From Thermoplasmata archaeon (GTDB lineage Archaea; Thermoplasmatota; Thermoplasmata; Thermoplasmatales; Thermoplasmataceae): a DNA stretch of 10,692 nucleotides. The notes under the pieces were generated by a model, which saw nothing but the letters and a program-made list of their open reading frames with translations, ran no database searches and was not told the DNA's origin. This document shows, in pieces, positions 1-7,055 of the stretch. The position numbers were made by a program, and so were the translations under genes. The stretch is from NCBI GenBank assembly GCA_021797025.1, contig JAKAAK010000096.1:1-10692 (forward strand). The letters run 5' to 3'. Each line of letters starts with the position of its first letter. Position 1 is the first letter of the stretch.

Positions 1-530
1 AAAAAAAGGAAAAGTATGAATTGATCCTTCTGGTTGTCAAGATTCTGCCTTATTCCCTCTGATACTGATACGGTGCTTCTTTTCAGCTCCAAAACAGCCA
101 CTGCAATGCCATTGATGTATAGAACGATATCCGGGATCTTCTGGTAACCACCATTTACAGCAACCTCTTCAGCTATGTAAAAATGGTTTTTCTCCACATT
201 TTTCCAGTCTATTGGCCATACTGTCTGCGTCTGGTCACCTTTAGCCTCTTGTATCCTAATTCCATATCTCAATAAATTGTATACATCCTTATTGCTGTCG
301 TATAGGCTTCTCCCAGTATCTGATGCAGATTTTTTAAGTTGCGTATATGCATGGTTAATAGCTGCATCGCTGTAGCCATTTTCCTTTAAAAACTTTTTAA
401 AATATTCCTCTTCAATGTTTTTGTTGTCCTGGTGTCTCCTATTCCCTAAATATTCATACCCCATTTCCTCTTTAAATAGATTTATTACACGATCCTGTGT
501 TTCACGTTCTTTTTGCCCTATGTCTGTCAT
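1..530 (-). CDS. hsdR: Type I restriction enzyme R subunit HsdR, N-terminal part (cut by window edge)
   Basis: This is the start of the endonuclease/translocase subunit of a Type I restriction complex; in the family it cleaves unmodified foreign DNA after ATP-driven translocation. About 176 residues are visible, beginning MTDIGQKERETQDRVINLF. The PD-(D/E)XK nuclease centre of HsdR proteins is recognisable: PDIVLYI with Asp134, followed by the ELK triad (Glu148, Lys150). Shortly after comes IRQNLDNQK, the usual segment that follows the nuclease core. The helicase motifs lie beyond the left edge. The ATG at 530-528 overlaps the hsdS TGA (ATGA), and a GGTGAG element lies just upstream, which supports this start and translational coupling. 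The last visible residues, next to an A7 run at the window edge, are only loosely family-like. Confidence 0.93.
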   Translation of the reverse strand, partial: MTDIGQKERETQDRVINLFKEEMGYEYLGNRRHQDNKNIEEEYFKKFLKENGYSDAAINHAYTQLKKSASDTGRSLYDSNKDVYNLLRYGIRIQEAKGDQTQTVWPIDWKNVEKNHFYIAEEVAVNGGYQKIPDIVLYINGIAVAVLELKRSTVSVSEGIRQNLDNQKDQFILFLF

Positions 531-1747
531 TTAACCCTCACCTTCCCGGTTAGTAGTTGCTGCATCAAGCCTGATTTTATCATTTTATACTTTTCCTTTT
601 TTTGTTCTAGAGCTTCAATTTCATGTTGTGTATCTGATAGTGTATTGGCTATTCTATTCTGCTCTCCCGGTGATGGAACTATTACTTTTATATGTCTGAG
701 AGTTCCCTGAGTTAATTTCCCTCTAGTTGTTCCAGAAATATAATTAGACAAATCCATATAGTTAAAATAATACATGAAAAATAAATTATATCCCACAAAT
801 TTATTTGATATATTTAATATATGGGCGTGGTTATTAACCCAAAATTTTCCATTTATTAAATAAGAGGATTTTTCAAATTTCCCCCAATATCCCCCATCTT
901 CTGCTAATAAGATATATTCTCCATCAAAGATAAAATCATTGATATAATCTATAATTCCATTAGCTCCACAATAAGGAAATTCCCCTTCCATGGAGTTTCT
1001 TTTATTTTCATCAATTGGAATACGTTTACTATCGTATATTTTCATTATATCTTTCAAACTTTTTATTTCCCAGTCCTTAGGTATTTTGCCTATCTCAGTA
1101 TCCTTAAATTCTGTATGCCCGATCCCCTTTGTGAGTAACTCCTGCAGTAACCCTTTTTTGATGTTTTCTTTCTTGGCGATCAGATCATCCAGAGAACTTA
1201 TAAGATTATCTGTATCTGAGAGAATCTTGGCAATTTTTTGCTGCTCCCTAAGCTTGGGTACTGGAATTATAATGGATTTGATAAACGGAATATTGATATT
1301 TTTTATTGTACTACCTTGAGCGCTGTATATTTTATTCCAGTAGAATCTGGATTGAAAAAAATAATGAATGAAATTAGGATCTACCCTCCTCCTCTTGAAT
1401 ATTAATTTTATTAGGTAAGAGCCAAAGATAATATTGTTCAAGTCTTCTTTAACCAATACAGATATGCCAACAGTACCAGCTCTTGCAACAATAATATCGC
1501 CTTTTTTTAACAAATATTTGGATAAATTGGTTCTTCTCTCGGTGATTATGCAGAATGGCAAATCAGTTGGTGTAAAATTAAAATCTTTAATATCAGTAGT
1601 TCTTAAGAATTTAATATCTGTACCCTCCTTGGTTGATTTGGCAGTAATTCCATAAAATATAGATTCCAATACAGAACCTAAATTTTCTAATGCCCACTCT
1701 GTGGGTATTTCTCCTAACTCAGTCTCCTTATATCCTGCCTTAATCAT
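527..1747 (-). CDS. hsdS: Type I restriction-modification specificity subunit HsdS
   Basis: This subunit sets the bipartite DNA target of the Type I complex. The 406-residue protein has the classic two-fold layout. The first target-recognition domain is at about 10-165 and begins with LGEIPTEW. A helical spacer with REQQKIAKILSDTD follows at about 167-207. The second recognition domain, at about 218-358, begins with IGKIPKDW, and a final helix containing GEQNRIANTLSDTQ spans about 360-400. The chosen start is the ATG at 1747, giving MIKAGYKETELGEIP, because GGAG lies about 10 nt upstream and the start overlaps the hsdM stop by 8 bp. A longer frame from 1777 would add ten residues inside hsdM without a good ribosome site. 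Parts of the recognition domains look more AT-rich than the repeated helices, as expected if they are exchanged by recombination. The actual target cannot be read from sequence. Confidence 0.95.
   Translation of the reverse strand: MIKAGYKETELGEIPTEWALENLGSVLESIFYGITAKSTKEGTDIKFLRTTDIKDFNFTPTDLPFCIITERRTNLSKYLLKKGDIIVARAGTVGISVLVKEDLNNIIFGSYLIKLIFKRRRVDPNFIHYFFQSRFYWNKIYSAQGSTIKNINIPFIKSIIIPVPKLREQQKIAKILSDTDNLISSLDDLIAKKENIKKGLLQELLTKGIGHTEFKDTEIGKIPKDWEIKSLKDIMKIYDSKRIPIDENKRNSMEGEFPYCGANGIIDYINDFIFDGEYILLAEDGGYWGKFEKSSYLINGKFWVNNHAHILNISNKFVGYNLFFMYYFNYMDLSNYISGTTRGKLTQGTLRHIKVIVPSPGEQNRIANTLSDTQHEIEALEQKKEKYKMIKSGLMQQLLTGKVRVK
1081..1106 (-). repeat. hsdS internal direct repeat, copy 2
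   Basis: This is the partner of the repeat at 1705-1730 (22 of 26 bases identical). It encodes DTEIGKIP at the entry to the second recognition domain. Conservation at DNA level, not only protein level, is compatible with domain duplication or gene conversion. Confidence 0.7.
1705..1730 (-). repeat. hsdS internal direct repeat, copy 1
   Basis: This 26-base stretch encodes the ETELGEIP segment that leads into the first recognition domain. It matches 1081-1106 at 22 of 26 positions. It is part of the two-fold repeat of hsdS and a plausible exchange point for recognition domains. Confidence 0.7.
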
Positions 1748-4142
1748 AGTAACCAAGCTCCTTAAGATTATCTTCAACGGTAGCTGTCAATTTTTCAACT
1801 TTGGATGTTATTTCAGGAAGCGGTGTTGCATATCTTTTATACAATTCATGGATCCTTTCGGAAAGCCTGGAGAATGCCTCATCTATTTTGACCTGCAAAG
1901 AATCTTGAATATGGCTAAACCATTTAGTCTCTATAACTGCTTTCTTTATCTCCTCGACGGTCAAGACCTTGTACTTATCACGAAGCTTCATATCAAGATC
2001 GCCCTGAAGTTTTTTCATGTCGGTCTTTATATGGGTTTCATCGGTCAATAATTCCATGTATTCTTTTAGTGCTTTATATTCTTCAGTAAATTCAATTTTG
2101 TTTCCTATTTCCTTCATTCTCTTTACAATTTCAGTCTTACTGACCCCCTGCTTGCCCCTAACTTCTGAAAATAGGTCATCCTCCTCATTTGTCTCCTCGT
2201 CAAGATCACTTTTTTTGGATGCTAAATCTTCAAGTTCACTTTCCAATTTTTCTAAGTTTCCCATTAAATCCTTGAAATAAAGGGCTGCAACAATCTGCTT
2301 TGGCAGCAGGGGGCATTCCCAGTCCACAGCTTTTCCCTTTTTGTTATTTATAGGTTCAATGATGGCTTTCCACCCTCCAGTAGAAATAATGTAAAGGTCA
2401 TCCTGCATTGTTTCATTCCAGTAGTACATAAAATCCTGGTAAATATCGTAATTATCAATGAGTTCGATACCTGAAAATTTTTCCAGCAATTTCTCTGAGA
2501 GTTTTTTAACTATATCCTTTGGATTTACTCCAATGTTTGATCCCTCCAGAATGGGCTTAGATTCCTGAGACCATCTACTGAAAGCCTCCATCACAGTTTT
2601 TTTCAGTTCTGCATGTTCAGGACTTCCCATTATGGCTAAAGCAATATCACTGGCCTTAATTTTCAGACTATAGTACCCAGGATTAGAAATGCCCTGGAAT
2701 AATCTTTCCCTAAGGTTCGGAAATGTTCTCCAGTAGCTTTCAAGTCCCGTTATATCCCTTTCAGGTATCCCCCCATGAAGGTGTCCCTTTATGTCCTGTA
2801 AATCAGTCTGCTCCGTTGTATCTATGTACAGTGAAATATTAAGATTGAATTCATTTTTTTCTATTTCTGAATATTTAACCAGTCTTGAATATTTTGGGAT
2901 TTCCAGTTGATTGTTGAAAACGTCAACTATCCTGTGTATGTCCCTTGCCCGGAGGCGATTCTTATTCCCATCCTTGGCATATCCATCCTGAGCGGCAATC
3001 ATGAAAATAGATCTTTCAGGGCCAGAGTGCTCTTTGTCAAGCACGATTATGGATGCCGCTATTCCTGTTCCGTAAAAGATATTTGGGGGAAGCGCTATAA
3101 CTCCCTTTATATATCCGCGTTCAACTATATTCTTTCTTATGATGCTTTCTGAGTTCCCCCTGAAAAGCACACCAAGGGGGAGGATAATAGCCGCCTTACC
3201 TGTGCTCTTCATGGAGCTAATCATATGCAGAAGGAAGGCGTAATCACCGTTCTTTGCAGGGGGAATTGCATCATAATTCTGGAATCTGCCGTATACATCA
3301 TTGGCAGGATCTACCCCATTGGTCCAGGATTTGGTGGAAAAAGGGGGATTTGCAACGACAAAATCAAATGTTTTAAGTGATCCATTCGGGTTCTTCCAGT
3401 GCGGATCTGAAAGGGTGTTTCCCCTCCATATCTCTGCAGTAGGATAGCCATGCAACCACATATTCATTGTTGCTAGGGCCTTTGTTGCAACATCGTTCTC
3501 CTGGCCATAGATAGCTATCCCGTTTGATGTTTCATCGGCGGCCTTCAGGAGCAGGGAACCTGAACCGCACGTTGGATCATATACAGTCTGTGTATTATCT
3601 GCATTACTAATGCCTATGACCCTGGCCATTATCTGTGAGACCTCAGATGGGGTGTAAAACTGTCCCTTGCTCTTTCCGGATTCTGTTGCAAAATTTTTCA
3701 TGAGATATTCATAGGCGTCTCCTAGCAGGTCATCACCTGCAGATCCGTTTTTGCTGAAATCGAATTCCGGGTTCTGGAATATGGAAATGAGATTTGATAG
3801 TCTGTCCTGCATATCTTTGCCGTCTCCTAGCTTGCTATTGTCATTGAAGTCAACTTCTCTGAAGACATCATTAAGCCCGTTCACATCTGCAAATTTGGCG
3901 ATAATTTTATTTATTCTATCTCCTACATCAGGCTGCCCTTTAGAGGCCACTATATCTTTGAAACCTCCGCCATCAGGTATCTGGACATCTGAATTAGGCT
4001 TCCCGGCATATTTATCGGTGACATATCTCATAAAGAGCAGAACGAGAACGTAGTCCTTGTACTGGGAAGCATCCATACCTCCTCTTAATTCATCGCAGCT
4101 CTTCCATATTGAGCTGTACAGCTCACTCTTCTTTACAACCAT
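1740..4142 (-). CDS. hsdM: Type I restriction-modification methyltransferase subunit HsdM
   Basis: This is the adenine-N6 methyltransferase subunit, which modifies host DNA with HsdS and forms the restriction complex with HsdR. The protein has 800 residues. An N-terminal helical HsdM_N-type region (about 1-150) begins with SSIWKSCDELRGGMDASQYKDY, shown here only in part as SSIWKSCDELRGGM. QFYTP (161-165), motif I DPTCGSGSL (189-197) and motif IV NPPF (265-268) are intact. It is longer than the common form of about 500 residues. The extra C-terminal part includes a charged, probably coiled-coil segment at about 615-690 (KLESELEDLASKKSDLDEE); longer HsdM proteins of this kind exist. The ATG at 4142 has GAGG 10 nt upstream. 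It is the first gene of hsdM-hsdS-hsdR and overlaps hsdS by 8 bp. The gene looks intact and functional. Confidence 0.95.
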   Translation of the reverse strand: MVVKKSELYSSIWKSCDELRGGMDASQYKDYVLVLLFMRYVTDKYAGKPNSDVQIPDGGGFKDIVASKGQPDVGDRINKIIAKFADVNGLNDVFREVDFNDNSKLGDGKDMQDRLSNLISIFQNPEFDFSKNGSAGDDLLGDAYEYLMKNFATESGKSKGQFYTPSEVSQIMARVIGISNADNTQTVYDPTCGSGSLLLKAADETSNGIAIYGQENDVATKALATMNMWLHGYPTAEIWRGNTLSDPHWKNPNGSLKTFDFVVANPPFSTKSWTNGVDPANDVYGRFQNYDAIPPAKNGDYAFLLHMISSMKSTGKAAIILPLGVLFRGNSESIIRKNIVERGYIKGVIALPPNIFYGTGIAASIIVLDKEHSGPERSIFMIAAQDGYAKDGNKNRLRARDIHRIVDVFNNQLEIPKYSRLVKYSEIEKNEFNLNISLYIDTTEQTDLQDIKGHLHGGIPERDITGLESYWRTFPNLRERLFQGISNPGYYSLKIKASDIALAIMGSPEHAELKKTVMEAFSRWSQESKPILEGSNIGVNPKDIVKKLSEKLLEKFSGIELIDNYDIYQDFMYYWNETMQDDLYIISTGGWKAIIEPINNKKGKAVDWECPLLPKQIVAALYFKDLMGNLEKLESELEDLASKKSDLDEETNEEDDLFSEVRGKQGVSKTEIVKRMKEIGNKIEFTEEYKALKEYMELLTDETHIKTDMKKLQGDLDMKLRDKYKVLTVEEIKKAVIETKWFSHIQDSLQVKIDEAFSRLSERIHELYKRYATPLPEITSKVEKLTATVEDNLKELGYYD

Positions 4143-4209
4143 AAATCATGCGCCTCATTAACAAAAATACTTGCGGTAAAAATACCCATAACTCAATATA
4201 ACAGCAATA

Positions 4210-4229
4210 CTTTAAAAGTTTCTATTGAC
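4210..4229 (-). promoter_or_regulatory. Candidate hsdM operon promoter (box A with upstream CAATAG)
   Basis: Read on the minus strand, TTTTAAAG (4217-4210) is a good archaeal box A. It is preceded by purine-rich GAAAC (possible BRE) and by GTCAATAG (4229-4222). A start about 25 nt downstream would give a leader of roughly 45 nt containing the GAGG at 4156-4153. The same CAATA element sits before box A in the two promoters at 6555-6625. Confidence 0.5.
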
Positions 4230-4267
4230 CCCAAATATTTGCTGAGTTTAAGCACTCAAAAATAGAA

Positions 4268-4275
4268 GTATATAA
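4268..4275 (-). promoter_or_regulatory. Alternative TATA element TTATATAC
   Basis: A second box-A-like sequence lies upstream in the 178-bp gap before hsdM. On the minus strand it would give a long leader of about 100 nt. It could equally be AT-rich background; the site at 4210-4217 is the better placed one. I see nothing else clear in this gap. Confidence 0.25.
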
Positions 4276-4320
4276 GAAAGGCTAACCCGATATGAAAATA
4301 AGCGAATGATATTGTGCTGT

Positions 4321-5160
4321 TCAACAAAGGATTTTCTGTGGTTCATTTTCTATCTTTACTTCTATAAACTCTATTTTCTTATAACGAATAATTGCCTTGA
4401 AACCATCGTTAGATAGGGTTAAACTGTCAAAATTAATATAGCATAATCTCCCTTTAATTGGTATATTGGATGTTAAGACTAGATTAACCATAATATCATC
4501 TAGGTGGTATTTATATGCCATATTAATATATTCAATTTTATTGTTAATATTTTTCAAGTAAATAAAGTAATTAATTATAGTTACAAAAAGAAAAATAAAT
4601 GCAAATACCAATAATAATAACAATAAATTATCCAAGGTGTAAGTATAATCAATCACGTTTCCTAAGCTATCTATTAGATAAAATGTTAAGATAATGCTCC
4701 ATATTACTAAGTAATGAGATAATATATTGTTCACTTCATAGTTGTATTGTAAGCGCTTCAGGCTAATATTTACTAGCGGCAAAGAGTCATTTCTCCTTTC
4801 TATTCTTTTTTTGAAATATTGTGTTGCATACCATAAAATGTAAAAAATTATATAAAGGCCAAAAATTGCAGAAACAACAATATAAAAATCTTGTATTAAG
4901 TTAAAATATATAGCAGGTAATGTTAGTATAATGAATGTCTCATACAAAAGAAATTTTATATTTGGATATTTATTAAGTTTTCTTATCAAATTAGAATAAT
5001 AAGTTTCTATGTTAAATATGGAGTTAATAATAAATTCTCTTGAGAATTTTGATTTATTATTTAATTCCACTTCAATATATTTTAAAATCATAGTGGCAAT
5101 TACTACCACTATAACTCCGATAATTATCCGATTTAACAGAAAATCCAATATATCAAGCAT
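4321..5160 (-). CDS. Unrecognised membrane protein with five predicted helices and a C-terminal beta-rich domain
   Basis: I do not recognise this 279-residue protein. Hydrophobic stretches suggest membrane helices at about 8-27, 69-89, 92-113, 148-165 and 177-200. Basic patches follow some of them, for example YFKKRIERR at 115-123. The last part, about 222-269, alternates short hydrophobic strands (VNLVLTSNIPIKGRLCYINF, then SLTLSND, then IIRYKKIEFIEVK). This strand-turn pattern resembles a small SH3/Sm-like barrel, a visual inference only. The gene is strikingly AT-rich, rich in Ile, Asn and Tyr, and unlike the restriction genes on both sides, which suggests separate transfer. It has its own promoter (5233-5241), and its ATG directly follows the stop of a short leader ORF. 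Its position between two restriction systems suggests an accessory or independent defence role, but it could be an unrelated membrane protein. Confidence 0.75.
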   Translation of the reverse strand: MLDILDFLLNRIIIGVIVVVIATMILKYIEVELNNKSKFSREFIINSIFNIETYYSNLIRKLNKYPNIKFLLYETFIILTLPAIYFNLIQDFYIVVSAIFGLYIIFYILWYATQYFKKRIERRNDSLPLVNISLKRLQYNYEVNNILSHYLVIWSIILTFYLIDSLGNVIDYTYTLDNLLLLLLVFAFIFLFVTIINYFIYLKNINNKIEYINMAYKYHLDDIMVNLVLTSNIPIKGRLCYINFDSLTLSNDGFKAIIRYKKIEFIEVKIENEPQKILC

Positions 5161-5196
5161 TTACCATATTGTGTATATGTTGACATATAATAACAT
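5161..5196 (-). CDS. Possible 11-residue leader ORF
   Basis: An ATG just after AGGAGG opens a frame MLLYVNIYTIW and then TAA. The next in-frame codon is the ATG of the membrane protein gene, so stop and start abut. The SD-to-ATG gap is only 2 nt, which is short. Another ATG at 5186 in a different frame lies 12 nt from the same SD. This could be a real leader for coupled translation, an N-terminal extension interrupted by a stop, or chance. Confidence 0.3.
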   Translation of the reverse strand: MLLYVNIYTIW

Positions 5197-5198
5197 TT

Positions 5199-5204
5199 CC
5201 TCCT
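5199..5204 (-). promoter_or_regulatory. Strong Shine-Dalgarno AGGAGG, displaced from the annotated start
   Basis: AGGAGG is a perfect match to the anti-SD, but it lies 38 nt before the membrane protein ATG at 5160. It is therefore placed to serve the leader ORF (or the ATG at 5186) and not the main gene directly. Confidence 0.55.
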
Positions 5205-5232
5205 AATATAGGGACATACCATACTTGGAACA

Positions 5233-5241
5233 TATTTTATA
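5233..5241 (-). promoter_or_regulatory. Box A of the membrane protein gene
   Basis: TATAAAATA on the minus strand lies just downstream of the preceding gene's stop. A start about 25 nt further on, near 5210, would place the AGGAGG close to the 5' end of the transcript. It lacks the CAATA element of the restriction promoters. Confidence 0.5.
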
Positions 5242-5256
5242 GTAAAATCAAGGGGA

Positions 5257-5676
5257 TTATAAATTATTATTATTCAATCTTGCAATGAAATCTTCAACGC
5301 TTATGCTTCTTACCAGATTCCCATTTTTAAGTATATCTGCATACCTCTGGCCGAATAAATATTCCTTAGCATTGGATGAAAAGCCATTTCCACCTATTAC
5401 CAGGTAGGCCATATTGTATTTGCCGGATTCATTTATTATCTTTATCAGGGATGCTATCTCATATATCACCTTCTGCTCTGCTGTGCCGGGAACCTGCTGC
5501 CATTTTAAACTCACTATAACTGAGTTATTTATTACAAAGTCTGCCTTGTACCTGTTGTTGAACAGCTGGTTTCCTATAAATATCTGCTTCTCATAGGTGT
5601 AATTATTATATTTCAGCAGGCTCTCAATCATTATCTCCTGCCCTGTGCCGGTCCTTGTGCCTGATCCGCCTGGCAT
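5257..5676 (-). CDS. Small PD-(D/E)XK-fold nuclease, probable partner of the Dam-like methyltransferase
   Basis: This 139-residue protein has the core of a PD-(D/E)XK nuclease. Glu14 lies in the first helix (GQEIMIESLL), Asp46 in KADFVI, and Lys58 in VSLKWQQ, followed by VPGTAEQKVIYEI, a segment I recognise from proteins annotated as PD-(D/E)XK superfamily. YLVIGGNGFS (91-100) fits a later core strand. The usual acidic residue before x-Lys is Ser56, so the triad is Asp-Ser-x-Lys. The ATG shares a base with the methyltransferase stop (TAATG at 5676), showing tight coupling. By context it is most likely the restriction enzyme of a compact Type II pair, probably cutting the sequence methylated by its neighbour. 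It is short for a Type II enzyme, so a nicking, structural or regulatory role remains possible. Confidence 0.75.
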   Translation of the reverse strand: MPGGSGTRTGTGQEIMIESLLKYNNYTYEKQIFIGNQLFNNRYKADFVINNSVIVSLKWQQVPGTAEQKVIYEIASLIKIINESGKYNMAYLVIGGNGFSSNAKEYLFGQRYADILKNGNLVRSISVEDFIARLNNNNL

Positions 5677-6521
5677 TATGAAACACCATAGTTTGTTATT
5701 ATTAATTCCTTAACTGCATCCCTTTTAGTTCCAACCGAATTTATATTTCTCCTGGCATCAACCTCTATTAGGTAAAAATCCTTATAAAGTTCCCTTATTA
5801 ATTCTGTGCTGGAATTTGATTCCATTACATAGACACCCTTTCTGGAGAGTTCCTTAAATGTTCTGGAAAGCCTCTCCTGATCCCTTTCATCGAATCCTGA
5901 ATGTGTGTATCCTGTGAAATATGATGTTTTGCTCAATGGCATGTATGGAGGATCAAAATAGACAAAATCACCCCTAACAGCATTCATAACTGCTGCCTCA
6001 AAATCTGAATTCATTACAGTGCATGATTGAAGGATATTAGAAAGTGCCATTATATTTCCTGGAGAGGGCATTCCAGGATTGCTGTATTTTCCGAAGGGCA
6101 CATTGAATTTGTTATTAGAATTAACCCTGTATAAACCGTTATAGCCATGGCGGTTGAGGTAAATTAGGATAGCAGATCTTCTTACTGAATCCTCGGTAGA
6201 GTTGAATAATAATCTTGCCTTATAGTAATCATCACTGCTGTTTTTGAACTTTAGATTGTTCAGTTCATCTATCAATTCCTGTGGTTCTTCCCTGATGGTT
6301 CTGTATAAATTATACAGATCTCTGTTTGTATCTGAAATTACAGCGTTATTAATCTTATTTAATGAATACAGGGATATCAGCAAGGCTGCACCGCCTATGA
6401 ATGGCTCATAGTATGTATTGAATTTATTTGGAATATTCTTAAGAAGAACAGGAAGAAGCTGCCTTTTCCCTCCTGCCCATTTCAGAATAGGCTTATAATA
6501 TTCATTTAATAATGATTCCAT
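5676..6521 (-). CDS. dam: Dam-family (D12 class) DNA adenine-N6 methyltransferase
   Basis: It transfers a methyl group from S-adenosylmethionine to the N6 of adenine in a short DNA target; many relatives act on GATC, but that specificity is not proven here. The 281 residues match the family length. Motif X KWAGGK is at 14-19, the SAM-binding motif EPFIGG at 39-44, the conserved block YLNRHGYNGLYRVNSNNKFN at 121-140, and catalytic DPPY at 190-193, followed by a loop and a C-terminal strand ITNYG. The ATG at 6521 has AGGT about 10 nt upstream and a box A at 6555-6563. The nuclease gene follows with a one-base overlap. The arrangement resembles DpnM-type methyltransferases paired with a restriction enzyme. 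All key residues are present, so it should be active. Confidence 0.94.
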   Translation of the reverse strand: MESLLNEYYKPILKWAGGKRQLLPVLLKNIPNKFNTYYEPFIGGAALLISLYSLNKINNAVISDTNRDLYNLYRTIREEPQELIDELNNLKFKNSSDDYYKARLLFNSTEDSVRRSAILIYLNRHGYNGLYRVNSNNKFNVPFGKYSNPGMPSPGNIMALSNILQSCTVMNSDFEAAVMNAVRGDFVYFDPPYMPLSKTSYFTGYTHSGFDERDQERLSRTFKELSRKGVYVMESNSSTELIRELYKDFYLIEVDARRNINSVGTKRDAVKELIITNYGVS

Positions 6522-6554
6522 AATATGATTACCTGCTGTAAATATATCAGGTAG

Positions 6555-6574
6555 TTATATAAATTACTATTGGT
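6555..6574 (-). promoter_or_regulatory. Promoter of the Dam-like operon with ACCAATA element
   Basis: On the minus strand, ACCAATAGTAATTTATATAA comprises ACCAATA (6574-6568), a 3-nt spacer and box A TTTATATAA (6563-6555). A start near 6533 would give a leader of about 12 nt containing AGGTAAT. The divergent promoter at 6610-6625 repeats the same elements. Confidence 0.6.
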
Positions 6575-6609
6575 CATTTGGCTAAATAATAAGCATAATA
6601 TAAAGTAAA

Positions 6610-6625
6610 ACCAATAATTTATATG
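6610..6625 (+). promoter_or_regulatory. Promoter of the winged-helix regulator with ACCAATA element
   Basis: ACCAATAATTTATATG contains ACCAATA (6610-6616) followed directly by box A TTTATATG (6618-6625). Transcription starting about 25 nt after box A would begin at or next to the ATG at 6645 or 6651, so the mRNA is probably leaderless. It is an imperfect mirror image of 6555-6574. Confidence 0.6.
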
Positions 6626-6644
6626 TAAAGCGTTTATACCAGTT

Positions 6645-7037
6645 ATGGAAATGGTAGATCCACTGGATATAAGACATGGAAATAAAATTCTTTTATTCTT
6701 ACTTGAAAGAGGTGAAATCAAAAAAACTGATTTACTGGAGATTATGAGCTCCTCTGATTCCCTTAGCAGAAGTTTACATGATCTTATTAATGCTGGTCTT
6801 ATTGAATCCGAAACTACAATACATGGCCGCAAGGTCATTCTGACAAAGTTAACTCCACTGGGAAGGCAGGTTGCTGAACAGTTGAAAAAAGTAGATAGTA
6901 TATTAAAACAAAGCAATGAACAGCAAAATCAAAAAAAGTATAGCACAAATAGTAGGACATACCAATGCATTGAATGTGGTTATAAAAATCCAGAAGATGC
7001 AAAATTCTGTATGGAATGCGGGGCGAAATTAGAATGA
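6645..7037 (+). CDS. Winged-helix transcriptional regulator with C-terminal zinc ribbon
   Basis: The 130-residue protein starts with a winged-helix DNA-binding domain (about 5-85). HGNKILLFLLERGEIKKTDL is the first helices, SSSDSLSRSLHDLINAGLIE the recognition region, and TTIHGRKVILTKLTPLGRQV the wing. A polar linker rich in Gln and Lys (about 85-105) leads to a zinc ribbon with Cys108-x2-Cys111 and Cys122-x2-Cys125 (CIECGY and CMECGAKLE). This combination is common among archaeal regulators. The gene is divergent from the Dam-like operon across 123 bp, and both promoters share ACCAATA, so it may control the restriction pair and itself; this is inferred. ATG 6645 and in-frame ATG 6651 are both possible starts of a leaderless mRNA. 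Its ligand or signal is unknown. Confidence 0.85.
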   Translation: MEMVDPLDIRHGNKILLFLLERGEIKKTDLLEIMSSSDSLSRSLHDLINAGLIESETTIHGRKVILTKLTPLGRQVAEQLKKVDSILKQSNEQQNQKKYSTNSRTYQCIECGYKNPEDAKFCMECGAKLE

Positions 7038-7055
7038 ATATAATGAGTTGTAAAA

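Noticed and set aside
1..20. Possible frameshift at the edge of hsdR next to the A7 run
   Set aside because: The last residues (FILFLF) fit the family only loosely, but too little sequence is visible to separate divergence from a sequence error.
1748..1777. Longer hsdS start at 1777
   Set aside because: It adds ten residues inside hsdM with no good ribosome site, while the ATG at 1747 has GGAG at proper spacing and gives the usual HsdS N-terminus.
6506..6916. Minus-strand ORF overlapping the regulator
   Set aside because: It lies antisense to the clear winged-helix/zinc-ribbon gene and has no recognisable protein features.
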